Source of the DNA: Ampullaceana balthica
Taxonomy: Eukaryota; Mollusca; Gastropoda; Lymnaeidae
DNA: 64,000 nt
NCBI GenBank assembly: GCA_944989445.1
Contig: CALYLW010000044.1
Span: 1,965,501-2,029,500, forward strand
Direction of reading: 5' to 3'
Below, piece after piece: positions 48,111 to 59,896 of the stretch; positions within the stretch are counted from its first letter, which is position 1, and every line of letters begins with the position of its first letter. The notes under the pieces are model-generated. The model searched no databases. It was not told where the DNA came from and saw only the letters and a program-made list of their open reading frames with translations. The translations under genes and the position numbers were made by a program.

Positions 48111-48344
48111 AATTAGTAAACAATAAAATCGATTTTTACATTCTTTGAGATACTCAAAATAGTACAAAATTTCGATTTTAAAAACTAAATATAATAGCCT
48201 TACAGAAATAATAAGTCCGTCAATTAGATATTTAAGATGAGACCGTGGGCCAGTTAAAATTGCTTAGCGGACCGCTTTTCGCCCGCGGGCCGGACTTTGG
48301 ACACCCTGATTAGTAAGGGATTGATAAATTTTGTTAATCAAAGT

Positions 48345-48757
48345 ACTTGTCTATTGCGCAAAGTATTTTTTTTTGTGAACCCAAGTTTTTGTTTATTAAA
48401 CCAAGCTATTGTTTGTTAAGTTAAGTTAACTGTTTTTTAACTGTCTGTTAACTGTTTGTTACCTGTTTGTTAACTGTTTGTTAACCACGCACTTTTTTGT
48501 TAAGTTAAGTGTTTGTTAAACCACGCACTTCTTTGTTAAGTTAATTGTTTATTAAACCAAGCTATGGTTTTTTAAGTTAAGTTAACTGTTTGTTAACTAT
48601 TTGTTAACCAAGCACTTGTTTGTTAAATTAACTGCTTGTTAAACCACGCACTTGTTTGTTAAGTTAAGTGCTTGTTAAACCAATCACTTGTTTGTTAAGT
48701 TAAATGTGTGTTAAACCAATCACATGTTTGTTATGTTAACTGTTCGTTAAACCAAAT
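48345..48757 (+). repeat. Degenerate 36-bp tandem repeat, about 10 copies
   Basis: The core is CTTGTTTGTTAAGTTAAGTG followed by CTTGTTAAACCA. Indels and GTTAACTGTTTGTTAAC sub-repeats make the period irregular. Confidence 0.82.
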
Positions 48758-49213
48758 AAAAAAAAATTTTAAAAACAATGTACTTTTCTTAACCATCGGC
48801 TAGAGCCAGAGCTTTGAAACGGTTCTGGGACATTCGATCTTTTGGGACCTGTTTGTGTTATGTTCGTTATTTTATGACGGTTCTTCATGGGAATAGTTCA
48901 GAGGTTTTTTTTAAAAACGAAAAGACAACAAAACAGCCGATTCTTTGTGAAATGTAAAGGTTAACTTCTTCGCTGTTTAATCATCTCACTGCGCAGATCC
49001 GGAGTAATTGATTTTCTTCTGCCAAGATGTTTTTTTCTTAACTGGCATTGCTGAATGCATTTAAAGAAATTAGCTTCCTTTTTATGTGTAGCTGCGTAGA
49101 ACTATTTCTCTCAGTCTTCTAAGTCTTTAAACGGGAGGGGGAAATAAGCAGTTGTAATAATGTTTTTATTTCTGGGGTATAGTGAAGAATTTTTTCTCCT
49201 TCGAATTCGCTCG
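48758..49213. other. Unique sequence, nothing recognised
   Basis: No supported feature. Confidence 0.45.
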
Positions 49214-50192
49214 TATGTATGATATGTAACATGGGAAGTATGATATGTAACATGGGAAATATGATATTTAACATGGGAAGTATGATATGTAGCATGGGAA
49301 CTATGATATTTAACATGGGAAGTATGATATGTAACACGGGAAGTATGATATGTAACATGGGAAATATGATATGTAACATGGAAACTATGATATGTAACAT
49401 GTGAAACATGATATGTAACATGGGAAGTATGATATGTAACATGGGAAGTATGATATGTAACATGGGAAATATGATATGTAACATGGGAAGTATGATATGT
49501 AACATGGGAAGTATGATATGTAACATGGGAAGTATGATATGTAAGATGGGAAATATGATATGTAACATGGGAAGTATGTATGTAACATGGGAAGTATGAT
49601 ATGTAACATGGGAAATATGATATGTAACATGGAAACTATGATATGTAACATGTGAAACATGATATGTAACATGGGAAGTATGATATGTAACATGGGAAGT
49701 ATGATATGTAACATGGGAAGTATGATATGTAAGATGGGAAATATGATATGTAACATGGGAAGTATGTATGTAACATGGGAAGTATGATATGTAACATGGG
49801 AAGTATGATATGTAACATGGGAAATATGATATGTAACATAGGAAGTATGATATGTAACATGGGAAGTATGATATGTAACATGGGAAATATGATATGTAAC
49901 ATGGGAACTATGATATGTAACATGGGAAGTATGATATGTAACATGGGAAGTATGATATGTAACATGGGAAATATGATATGTAACATAGGAAGTATGATAT
50001 GTAACATGGGAAGTATGATATGTAACATGGGAAATATGATATGTAACATGGGAAGTATGATATGAAACATTAGAAATATGATATGTAACATGGGAACTAT
50101 TATATGTAACATGGGAAGTATGATATGTAACATGGGAAGTATGATATGTAACATGGGAAGTATGATATGCAACATGGGGTGTATGATATGAC
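49214..50192 (+). repeat. 21-bp minisatellite, about 46 copies, with internal segment duplications
   Basis: The unit is TATGATATGTAACATGGGAA plus G/A. Marker variants repeat at fixed distances: GGAAACTATGATATGTAACA at about 49379 and 49630 (about 12 units), a 2-bp deletion unit at about 49573 and 49762, and an ACATAGGAAG unit about 147 bp (7 units) apart. Frames up to 269 codons are artefacts of 21 being 3 x 7. Confidence 0.96.
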
Positions 50193-50267
50193 ATATTTGG
50201 AATGGATCATATGACGCATGATACACACACATAACCTATTACACAGGATACACATCATATGACTTAT

Positions 50268-50462
50268 GACGTGTTAAGACTCACATACCATGACGTGCTA
50301 AGAGTCACATACCATGACGTGCTAAGAGTCACATATCATGACGTGATAAGAGTCACATACCATGACGTGCTAAGAGTCCCATACCATGACGTACTAAGAG
50401 TCACATAACATGACGTGATAAGAGTCACATAACATGACATGTTAAGAGTCACATATCATGCA
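50268..50462 (+). repeat. 24-bp minisatellite, about 8 copies
   Basis: The unit is CATGACGTGCTAAGAGTCAC ATAC, with TGATAAG and TATCATG variants. Confidence 0.93.
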
Positions 50463-50770
50463 ACTATGAGCTTTAGCATAAAATAATTTATGAAGAATCA
50501 AAACATCAATGACATATGTATGTATTGAGTTTCAGTTTCAATTCTTTTACCCCTGAAAAAATTATTATCCAACTAGTGGATATAAATTTTCATGAAATCA
50601 ATGAATTGTAATTTTAAAAAGTAGCCCTGATTTGCATCATACATTCATGGTTTTATTCGATCACTTATTGTTAAGAAGTAAATGTTGGAAAAGTTGAGCG
50701 ACGACATTGTAAAACTATTGAGCTGATGGATTTCTTGATTAATTTTATCTTCCCGTGATCCACATCTACA
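50463..50770. other. AT-rich sequence, nothing recognised
   Basis: No supported feature. Confidence 0.45.
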
Positions 50771-50868
50771 GGGGTCGCTGGATAACTTCAGGGGTCGCTG
50801 GATAACTTCAAGAGTCGCTGAATAACTGCAGAGTCGTTGGATAACTACAGGGTTGCTAGATAACTACA
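50771..50868 (+). repeat. 20-bp minisatellite, about 5 copies
   Basis: AGGGGTCGCTGGATAACTTC with decay toward the right. Confidence 0.88.
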
Positions 50869-50895
50869 GCTTGCAAATTCAACGCACGTTGAGTG

Positions 50896-51811
50896 GTGTG
50901 GGGAAGGGACCGGTTGAAGGTGTTTGTAACAGGTGGGGAAGGGACCGGTTGAAGGTGTTTGTAACAGGTGTGGAAGGGACCGGTTGAAGGTGTTTGTAGC
51001 AGGTGTGGAAGGGACCGGTTGAAGGTGTTTGTAACAGGTGTGGAAGGGACCGGTTGGAGGTGTTTGTAACAGGTGTGGAAGAGACCGGTTGAAGATGTTT
51101 GTAACAGGTGTGGAAGGGACTGGTTGAAGGTGTTTGTAACAGGTGTGGAAGGGACAGGTTGAAGGTGTTTGTAACAGGTGTGGAAGGGACTGGTTGAATG
51201 TGTTTGTAACAGGTGTGGATGGGACCAGTTGAAGGTGTTTGTAACAGGTGTCGAAGGGACCGGTTGAAGGTGTTTGTAGCAGGTGTGGAAAGGACCGGTT
51301 GAAGGTGTTTCTAACAGGTGTGGAAGGGACTAGTTGAAGGTGTTTGTAACAGGTGTGGAAGGGACAGGTTGAAGGTGTTTGTAACAGGTGTGGAAGGGAC
51401 TGGTTGAAGGTGTTTGTAACAGGTGTGGATGGGACCAGTTGAAGGTGTTTGTAACAGGTGTTGAAGGGACCGGTTGCAGGTGTTTGTAACAGGTGTGGAA
51501 GGGACCGGTTGAAGGTGTTTTTAACAGGTGTGGAAGGGACCGGTTGAAGGTGTTTGTAGCAGGTGTGGAAGGGACCGGTTGAAGGTGTTTGTAACAGGTG
51601 TTGAAGGGACCGGTTGCAGGTGTTTGTAACAGGTGTGGAAGGGACAGGTTGAAGGTGTTTGTAACAGGTGTGGAAGGGACCGGTTGAAGGTGTTTGTAAC
51701 AGGTGTGGAAGGGACCGGTTGAAGGTGTTTGTAACAGGTGTGGAAGGGACCGGTTGAAGGTGTTTTTAACAGGTGTGGAAGGGACCGCTTGAAGGTGTTT
51801 GTAACAGGTGC
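50896..51811 (+). repeat. 35-bp minisatellite, about 26 copies
   Basis: The unit is AGGTGTGGAAGGGACCGGTT GAAGGTGTTTGTAAC. Variants (GTAGC, GGATGGGACCAG, GTTGAAGGG, CTGGTTGAA) recur in similar order in the first and second halves. It ends about 10 bp before a LINE 3' end. Confidence 0.96.
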
Positions 51812-51819
51812 GGACTTTA

Positions 51820-52600
51820 TTATAGATATATTACAAACGCTCTATAATGCAGAAGATTATTGTGCCCTACGAATATCCATAGATAATATTTAGTCTTGCA
51901 TTTTTATTAGATTTTTAAATAGTGATAGTGTTGGTTTTCCTGGTTTGATCAGGCAACTCAGTCCACGGCCGAATAGTGTTGGTGTTCCTGGTTTGATCAG
52001 GCAACTCAGTCCACGGCCGAATAGTGTTGGTGTTCCTGGTTTGATCAGGCAACTCAGTCCACGGCCGAATAGTGTTGGTGTTCCTGGTTTGATCAGGCAA
52101 CTCAGTCCACGGCCGAATAGTGTTGGTGTTCCTGGTTTGATCAGGCAACTCAGTCCACGGCCGAATAGTGTTGGTGTTCCTGGTTTGATCAGGCAACTCA
52201 GTCCACGGCCGAATAGTGTTGGTTTTCCTGGTTTGATCAGGCAACTCAGTCCACGGCCGAATAGTGTTGGTGTTCCTGGTTTGATCAGGCAACTCAGTCC
52301 ACGGCCGAATAGTGTTGGTGTTCCTGGTTTGATCAGGCAACTCAGTCCACGGCCGAATAGTGTCGGTGTTCCTGGTTTGATCAGGCAACTCAGTCCACGG
52401 CCAAATTTCAGAAAGTAAGAACGAGAATTTAAATGTGTTTGTTCTTTTATGCGGTATAAGAAAATTAGTTTTATCCTTATGTCTATCAATGGTGTGTATT
52501 AAATTATCTTTTGTTAGTTTTTCAAAGTTAGAAATAATGGTCGTATGTCTTATTACTACTTTGCTCTTGGTTCTTCTATCCTCTAGTGGAGAGTTAGCAG
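51820..52600 (-). mobile_element. LINE 3' end (same family as 12.5 kb) containing a 48-bp minisatellite
   Basis: The 3' UTR (GCAGAAGATTATTGTGCCCT, TTTAGTCTTGCATTTTTATT) matches the copies at 12.5 and 44.7 kb. On minus the coding part reads DRRTKSKVVIRHTTIISNFE, DNLIHTIDRHKDKTNFLIP and TNTFKFSFLLSEIWPWTELP, aligning to the 12.5-kb copy. About ten tandem units follow, and the end LSLFKNLIKMQD lies in another frame. The RT core is missing and a frameshift separates the array from the last residues, so it is dead. Confidence 0.9.
51929..52402 (-). repeat. 48-bp minisatellite, about 10 copies, derived from LINE RT codons
   Basis: Each unit (GAATAGTGTTGGTGTTCCTG on plus, then GTTTGATCAGGCAACTCAGT and CCACGGCC) encodes on minus RPWTELPDQTRNTNTI. 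This aligns with RVWHGLPEEIRKTNTL in the single-copy LINE tail at 12.6 kb. Units are almost identical, so expansion is recent. Confidence 0.96.
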
Positions 52601-52916
52601 GAGGAACATTACAGGAAATGTTCTTCCAACTAAAGTCACATAGGTTTGAGTTTTGTTTAATATTTATAAGCACACATTTAGTAGGTCACTTTTTACCTGT
52701 AACGCTGACAAATTTGTTGACAGTGGGAAAAGATTTAATGACAATAATTGTTCCCAAAGCCCCGTTCAAGGTTATGATTAATATTAATTAGTGATTAGAG
52801 AGTTAGGGCAAAAGTTGATTTCGAGTTAAGTTTACTGCTGGTTTATGGTTAGGGTTAAAGTTGGTTAGGGTTAAGGCTAGAGTTGGTTTTGGGTTTGAGT
52901 CAAGTGCCAGATAATT
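52601..52916. other. Unique sequence with scattered GGTTAGGGTTA
   Basis: TTAGGG-like motifs at 52845-52880 are irregular. No gene was recognised. Confidence 0.4.
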
Positions 52917-53724
52917 GGGGTCTATGTCATCGTTTGATCGGAAGTTAGAGTTTAGAGTTGTACTTTGTTTGGGCTCTACGTCATAGCTTGATCAGAAGTT
53001 AGGGTTTAGAGTTGTACTTTGTTTGGGCTCTACGTCATCGTTTGATCGGAAGTTAGAGTTTAGAGTTGTACTTTGTTTGGGCTCTACGTCATAGCTTGAT
53101 CAGAAGTTATGGTTTAGAGTTGTACTTTGTTTGGGCTCTACGTCATAGCTTGATCAGAAGTTAGGGTTTAGAGTTGTACTTTGTTTGGGCTCTACGCCAT
53201 AGCTTGATCGGAAGTTAGAGTTTAGAGTTGTACTTTGTTTGGGCTCTACGTCATAGCTTGATCGGAAGTTAGAGTTTAGAGTTGTACTTTGTTTGGGCTC
53301 TACGTCATAGCTTGATCGGAAGTTAGAGTTTAGAGTTGTACTTTGTTTGGGCTCTACGTCATAGCTTGATCGGAAGTTAGAGTTTAGAGTTGTACTTTGT
53401 TTGGGCTCTACGTCATAGCTTGATCGGAAGTTAGAGTTTAGAGTTGTACTTTGTTTGGGCTCTACGTCATAGCTTGATCGGAAGTTAGAGTTTAGAGTTG
53501 TACTTTGTTTGGGCTCTACGTCATAGCTTGATCGGAAGTTAGAGTTTAGAGTTGTACTTTGTTTGGGCTCTACGTCATAGCTTGATCAGAAGTTAGGGTT
53601 TAGAGTTGTACTTTGTTTGGGCTCTACGTCATAGCTTGATCGGAAGTTAGAGTTTAGAGTTGTACTTTGTTTGGGCTCTACGTCATAGCTTGATCGGAAG
53701 TTAGAGTTTAGAGTTGAGCTTTGT
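52917..53724 (+). repeat. 54-bp minisatellite, about 15 copies
   Basis: The unit is TTAGAGTTTAGAGTTGTACT, TTGTTTGGGCTCTACGTCAT, AGCTTGATCGGAAG. Variants (TCATCGTTTG, CAGAAGTTAGGG) cluster at the left and near 53585. Confidence 0.97.
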
Positions 53725-54486
53725 TTAATTTCAGATTTGCTTATTTTTAAGGGTTTACGTCAAAGTTTTTAGGGTTACGATTAGGTCAAGGTTTTTATTT
53801 AGGTTTGATCCAATGTAAAGATACTTGTTCTCTTTGTAATCATTTGATCGTAAATTGACCGAAGCGACCCGTGGCCAAGAGGTTGAGAACCCCTGGTCTA
53901 AAAGAATATAATGTTTTAAAAAATTCAAAAAATGGTATTTGAAATAAAAGTTTCTGATTTTAAACAACAGCCCCCCCCCCAAACTGCCCCAACAGCGCTT
54001 ATTTACCCACACACAACAAACCAACCACAAATACAAACACAAGCATTCATGCACAAACACATTTCCCTCAACATAACAGAAGGTCATCAAATGGTTTCTA
54101 CTTTCCACATTTCATTTCTTTGTGGGAAGCAGAACTTTCAAAAATAAAAAAAATCAATTCGTGCGTTTAATTTAATTTCCTTTTAACCACTTGAAACATT
54201 TCTTCAATCATAAGCAGCTAGCTAAAGTTATCCCCCTTCCTTGCCTCAACCATTTCTTCATTCCACAAGTTGTCGGAAGTTATCACTGAGAAGTTCAACA
54301 GTGCGTCAGTGCTTCATGTATTTCTTCCTTGTATGAAATTATCCTATAGAGGTTTTTTTCCCTTCCGGCCATTCAAGTAACCATCAGCTATAAACTGACA
54401 TAACAAAAAGAGAATGTACACATTTCAAAACTGATTTTAATGCTTGTGTGACAGTATGTCAACTGTAAAATACTTTATTTCAGTGC
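53725..54486. other. Unique sequence with one hAT terminus
   Basis: Contains a hAT right end at about 53860-53895 and a poly-C tract near 53970. No gene was recognised. Confidence 0.45.
53860..53895. mobile_element. Solitary hAT right terminus
   Basis: GCGACCCGTGGCCAAGAGGT followed by TGAGAACCCCTG is the inverse of a CAGGGGTTCTCA hAT end. No left partner was found upstream, so this is a truncated relic. Confidence 0.6.
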
Positions 54487-55363
54487 TTACGTTAAAGACT
54501 GTACTTTAATGTTACACAATTCGTTATAAAGACTGCACTTTAATGTTACACAGCTCGTTATAAAGACTGTACTTTAATGTTACACAACTCGATATAAAGA
54601 CTGTACTTTAATGTTACACAACTTGTTATAAAGACTGCACTTTAATGTTACACAACTCGTTATAAAGACTGTACTTTAATGTTACACAACTCGATATAAA
54701 GACTGTACTTTAATGTTACACAACTTGTTATAAAGACTGCACTTTAATGTTACACAACTCGTTATAAAGACTGTACTTTAATGTTACACAACTCGATATA
54801 AAGACTGTACTTTAATGTTACACAATTCGTTATAAAGACTGCACTTTAATGTTACACAGCTCGTTATAAAGACTGTACTTTAATGTTACACAACTCGATA
54901 TAAAGACTGTACTTTAATGTTACACAACTTGTTATAAAGACTGCACTTTAATGTTACACAACTCGTTATAAAGACTGTACTTTAATGTTACACAACTCGA
55001 TATAAAGACTGTACTTTAATGTTACACAACTTGTTATAAAGACTGCACTTTAATGTTACACAACTCGTTATAAAGACTGTACTTTAATGTTACACAACTC
55101 GTTGTAAAGACTGTACTTTAATGTTACACAACTTGTTATAAAGACTGTAATGTTACACAACTCTTTATAAAGGCTGTACTTTAATGTTACACAACTTGTT
55201 ATAAAGACTGTACTTTAATGTTACACAACTCGTTATAAAGACTGTACTTTCATGTTACACAACTCGTTATAAAGACTGTACTTCAATGTTACACAACTCG
55301 TTATAAAGACTGTACTTTAATGTTACAAAACTTGTTATAAAGACTTTAATGTTACACAACTAA
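54487..55363 (+). repeat. 34-bp satellite, about 25 copies, with 102-bp and 306-bp higher-order repeats
   Basis: The unit is ACTTTAATGTTACACAACTC GTTATAAAGACTGT. Three subtypes (CTCGTTATA..TGT, CTCGATATA..TGT, CTTGTTATA..TGC) cycle as a trimer. The rare AATTCGTTATA unit at 54518 recurs exactly 306 bp (9 units) later. The right third is irregular. Confidence 0.97.
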
Positions 55364-55834
55364 GATTAGACATGGGCTAAGAATAAGCGTAAGCGCAATA
55401 ATCTTATGTATTGAAGAAGCGTCGATAATGTATAAGAAAAAACATGCTTCAGGGACGCTGCAATGACGCTGCATCCTTTCTCTTGTATGCTGGCAACTTG
55501 CTAAACATGATGAGAACGTGGTGTAACCTTAAACAAATATTATAGTACAGTCAATATTGATGCAATACACAATCTAACGATAGATACACGTTAAAAACAA
55601 AATCCAATCATAGTAAAGGTTTTGTTCCCCGAACTACCAAGAAAACTTTCCGTTACAACCGAACATTGATTTGAATGCATCCTACGTATTCAATGCTCTT
55701 TATTTATTAAGTTCGTTTTTTTTTAAATTTTAATCCATTATAAATTGTTAAGTCTTAAATATTGCCAATTTAAAGAGCGCTGAATAAAAATTTCCAAAAA
55801 GTTTAAAGAGGGCATTTTCATTGATTGTCAAGTG
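55364..55834. other. Unique sequence, nothing recognised
   Basis: No supported feature. Confidence 0.45.
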
Positions 55835-57025
55835 TCAGATGTCAGTCTAGAGACCTGAAGCAGGGTAGATGTCAGTCTAGAGACCTGAAGCAGGCTAGAT
55901 GTCAGTCTAGAGACCTGAAGAAGGCTAGATGTCAGTCTAGAGACCTGAAGCAGGCTAGATGTCAGTCTAGAGACCTGAAGCAGGCTACATGTCAGTCTAG
56001 AGACCTGAAGCAGGCTAGATGTCAGTCTATAGACCTGAAGCAGGCTACATGCATTCTAAATACATAATGCTGGCTACATGTCAGTCTAGAGACCTGAAGG
56101 TGGCTAGATGTCGGTCTAGAGACCTGAAGCAGGTTAGATGTCAGTCTAAAAACCTGATGCAGGCCAGATGTCAGTCTAGAGACATGAAGATTGCGAGATG
56201 TCAGTCAAAACCTGAAGCAGGCTAGATGTCAGTCTAAACACCTGATGCAGGCTAGATGTCAGTCTAGAGACCTGAAGCAGGCTATATGTCAGTCTAAACA
56301 CCTGATGCAGGCTAGATGTCAGTCTAGAGACCTGAAGCAGGCTATATGTCAGTCTACACACCTGATGCAGGCTAGATGCCAGTCTAGAGACCTGAAGTAG
56401 GCTATTTGTCCGTCTAGATACCTGAAGATGGCGAGATGTCAGTCTAAAAACCTGATGCAGGCTAAATGTCAGTCTAAAAACCTGAAGCTGGCGAGATGTC
56501 AGTCTAAAAACCTTAAGCGGGGAGATGTCAGTCTAAAAACATTAAGCAGGCGAGATGTCAGTCTAAAAGCCTAATGCAGGCGATATGTCATTCTAAAAAC
56601 CTGATGCAGGCGAGATGTCAATCTAAAAACCCGATTCAGGCGAGATGTTAGTCTAGATACATGAAGATGGCGAGATGTCAGTTTAAAAACTTGATGCAGG
56701 CTAGATGTCAGCCTAAAAACCTGATGCAGGCTAGATGTCAGTCTAGAGATCTGAAGTAGGCTAGATGTCCGTCTAGATACCTGAGCAGGCGAGGCGTCAG
56801 TCTAAAAACCTTAAGCAGGCGAGATGTCAGTCTAAAAACCTAATGCAGGTGAGATGGCAGTTTTAAAACCTGATGCAGGCTAGATGTCTGTCTAGAGACC
56901 TGAAGTAGGCTAGATGTCCGTCTAGAGACCTGAGTAAGCGAGGTGTCAGTCTAAAAACCTTAAGCAGCCGAGATGGCAGTCTAAAAACCTGACGCAGACG
57001 AGATGTCAGTCTAGAGAATTGAAGC
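55835..57025 (+). repeat. 30-bp minisatellite, about 40 copies, decaying rightward
   Basis: The unit is AGATGTCAGTCTAGAGACCT GAAGCAGGCT. It is regular over the first 200 bp; further right, units alternate TCTAGAGACCTGAAG and TCTAAAAACCTGATG and gain indels. Confidence 0.95.
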
Positions 57026-58169
57026 TGGCGAGTTTGATGTCGAATTTTATTTTGTTATATTTATTTTTTTGTTATTTTCAAATCTTTGAACGCTATTTCC
57101 TCTATGAAATTTCATTTATATATTTGAAATGTCTGGCCTGTCTTTTCGAGCTTTGAACAGCAACTTCTCCTGAACCATACCAACCTTTTTATCGCCGCGG
57201 ACCGGTCAAAGTTAGATAATTTGACCGCTGAGGTTTGGGAATAGAGGGCTGGACGTCGATTGTTGATATTGTTTTGATTTAATAATTTTAATTTAGTTGT
57301 ATTGATGCGTGACTTAAAAATTACACTATACAATGAATATAAAGGGATTTAAAATTTAAAACATTCGAACGTTAAACCAATGAAAACCTCAGCTGGTTCC
57401 TCAGCAAAAAGACGGATACATCGGGGTTAAGAGACAATGACACCCGAAAGGGCATGCTTATGGCAAGTTAATTTTTGTGTGTTGTTTCTGTTGCTGTCAC
57501 TGCAGAAAACTTCGCTTCAAACAGATAGGATGTCAGAAATGGCAGTAGGGATTTAAGTTCCTTGATGGCAATCTCTGGATATTGTGCCATGACTTTCATG
57601 AAGAACTGTGGCTGAGTTGGTATCTAGAAAGTAGTTTTAAGATCGCCATCATTTAAAATCTCGCTGATACATTCATTCGTTGGCTGACAAGTAGCACTCG
57701 ATTTTTTTTAAAAGCCTAAACAGGTGATTGTGCACCAACTGGGATAATGAATGCTCAGGCTTAGACTAGCCTAAAATCCCAGGTAATGTTTGAAATATTC
57801 AAAATATCAAAATATCTCATATCATATGTATTTCCCAGTTTTGCTTTAAATGCAGGCATATACATTGTCTGCCAGCTTCACAACAGTTGTCATTTTCCAC
57901 CAAAGAAATATATTCAGTTCATTTAACAGGCTAAATGTGCTACACAGGTTTGCCGGTTTTGCAACCCATATTTTATCACTAAAATTTGCTGCAAGCGGTG
58001 ACTTCTTTTCTGAAATAAAAATTCTGCAATGGGTCTCGTTATTTTAATGCACTTTTTAGCGATTTTTGTCATGGCTAACTATCATATTTCTGTGTATAAG
58101 AGAAGACATAGATGCTCCGCTTCCATGTTCTCACAAAGCTGCTCAAACAGCATTGAATGTGTGTGCGTT

Positions 58170-58905
58170 GATAGGGTCAATAAGTCTTGAACTTGAACTA
58201 TCCTTTAACCCGTCATTGGGTCGTTGGGGCGTCATCGTGAACAGCACATTATCTCACGCCATTTTCCCGGTCCTGTGCTGCCTTTTGAGAGTCGCTGAAT
58301 GACAGGCCGGTCCACTCTTTGATATCGTCTTCCCATCTCTTCCTTTGTCTGCCTCTTTTCCTTCCTCTCTGGACTGTGCCTTGCAATATAGTCTTTGCGA
58401 GACCTCCAGATCTTGTCACGTGTCCGTACCATCGTAGTTTCCTCTTCTTAATTGAGGTGAGAAGGTCCTCGTAGGGGCCAATGACAGTACTTATTGTGTT
58501 GCGGACCGCTTCGTTTGTGACGTGCGCTATGTAGGAGATGTTCAATATCTTTCTGAAACATCTCATCTCTAGCGCATTGATTCTTCTTTGGCGGTCTGCA
58601 GTGAGCGTTGAAGCCTCACAACCATACAAGAAGACCGACATCGCCAGAGAGCGCATTAGTCGGATCTTTTATCTCATGGAGAGTTTCTTGCTTTTCCAGA
58701 TGTGCTTTAATTTACTCAATGCTGCCATTGTTTGGGCCAATCTGGTAAGAATTTGTGGCTTTGAGCCTTCGTCGGATATTATGGCCCCTAGATATTTAAA
58801 GGTGGAGACCTCTTCGAGTTTTTTCCCGTTTATCCGAATCTCATTTGTGAGTTTTCTATTTGCCATGACCTAGGTCATTTCTGCATTGATTTCCATGCCG
58901 TACGC
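58170..58905 (-). mobile_element. RTE-type LINE fragment inserted into the hAT gene
   Basis: On minus, YGMEINAEMT, a stop, then VMANRKLTNEIRINGKKLEE and STFKYLGAIISDEGSKPQIL begin about 58905. LAMSVFLYGCEASTLTADRQ, RRINALEMRCFRKILNISYI, VIGPYEDLLTSIKKRKLRWY and GHVTRSGGLAKTILQGTVQR follow to RQRKRWEDDIKEWTGLSFSD. This is the conserved C-terminal part of RTE/BovB-like reverse transcriptases in invertebrates. The frame breaks near 58270 and the element ends around 58170, where hAT sequence resumes. It is 5'-truncated with no catalytic core. Confidence 0.9.
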
Positions 58906-59398
58906 TTTTGTTCAATAAGTCTATCATCTATTAAATTCCTGTAACATTTTTCAGCTCATCAGCATTTCCATGTGACTGATACAAAGTGTAAATTCACCGT
59001 CTGATGCAACCTTATACTTAATCCTAGCAGTTAAACCAGTCAGTCGTCCGATCATGGAAGTAGCCCCGTTTGTGCATATGCCGAAACAAAAGGACAATTG
59101 TGTTGTCTTTATATATAACCATCCAATGACTTGAATAGTTCTGTTCTTGTGGTTTTGGTTTGCAAAGATAGTACGCATAAAAATCTTCATGCACAGCAGC
59201 GTAACTGGGTTACCTTGGCTAACTCATTTTTGGCACACTTGAGAAATAGGGAAAATACTAAATTATTACAGAATAAATTGATTATTGAAGGATTAGCCCT
59301 CGGCGCCCTTGGCAACTGCCCCTATGCCAAGTCGTTGTTACGCCTCTCTTCATTCACCACAACCTCCTGCTTAAGATAATACACATAAACAACTAGTC

Positions 59399-59896
59399 TG
59401 GCCTTGTTGTCTATATTTGTAGAGTACTTATAATGGTGATGTATCAATTGGCCTTGTCTATATTTGTAGAGTACTTATAATGGTGATGTATCAATTGGCC
59501 TTGTTGTCTATATTTGTAGAGTACTTATAATGGTGATGTATCAATTGGCCTTGTTGTCTATATTTGTAGAGTACTTATAATGGTGATGTATCAATTGTCC
59601 TTGTTGTCTATATTTGTAGAGTACTTATAATGGTGATGTATCAATTGGCCTTGTTGTCTATATTTGTAGAGTACTTATAATGGTGATGTATCAATTGTCC
59701 TTGTTGTCTATATTTGTAGAGTACTTATAATGGTGATGTATCAATTGGCCTTGTTGTCTATATTTGTAGAGTACTTATAATGGTGATGTATCAATTGGCC
59801 TTGTTGTCTATATTTGTAGAGTACTTATAATGGTGATGTATCAATTGGCCTTGTTGTCTATATTTGTAGAGTACTTATAATGGTGATGTATCAATC
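59399..59896 (+). repeat. 50-bp minisatellite, 10 copies, inside the hAT relic
   Basis: The unit is TTGGCCTTGTTGTCTATATT, TGTAGAGTACTTATAATGGT, GATGTATCAA. Units are nearly identical, with one 3-bp deletion and an alternating TTGGCC/TTGTCC site. Confidence 0.96.

Larger units (their letters stand above)
45586..48308 (-). mobile_element. hAT element with a 26-bp minisatellite inside its transposase gene
   Basis: The left end CAGGGGCGTCAAACATTTTT and right end CTTTGGACACCCTG are imperfect TIRs, with (A/C)GGACCGG motifs inside both. Flanking sequence ATCAAGTAAGG (45575-45585) and ATTAGTAAGG (48309-48318) is a near-identical direct repeat of 10-11 bp, slightly longer than the hAT standard of 8. 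The transposase reads on minus. About 1.24 kb of the interior is the minisatellite. Confidence 0.85.

Noticed and set aside
49119..50232. Minus-strand frames up to 269 codons resembling hydrophobic or HTSYVTYH repeats
   Set aside because: They arise from the 21-bp array; the frame changes wherever a unit has an indel.
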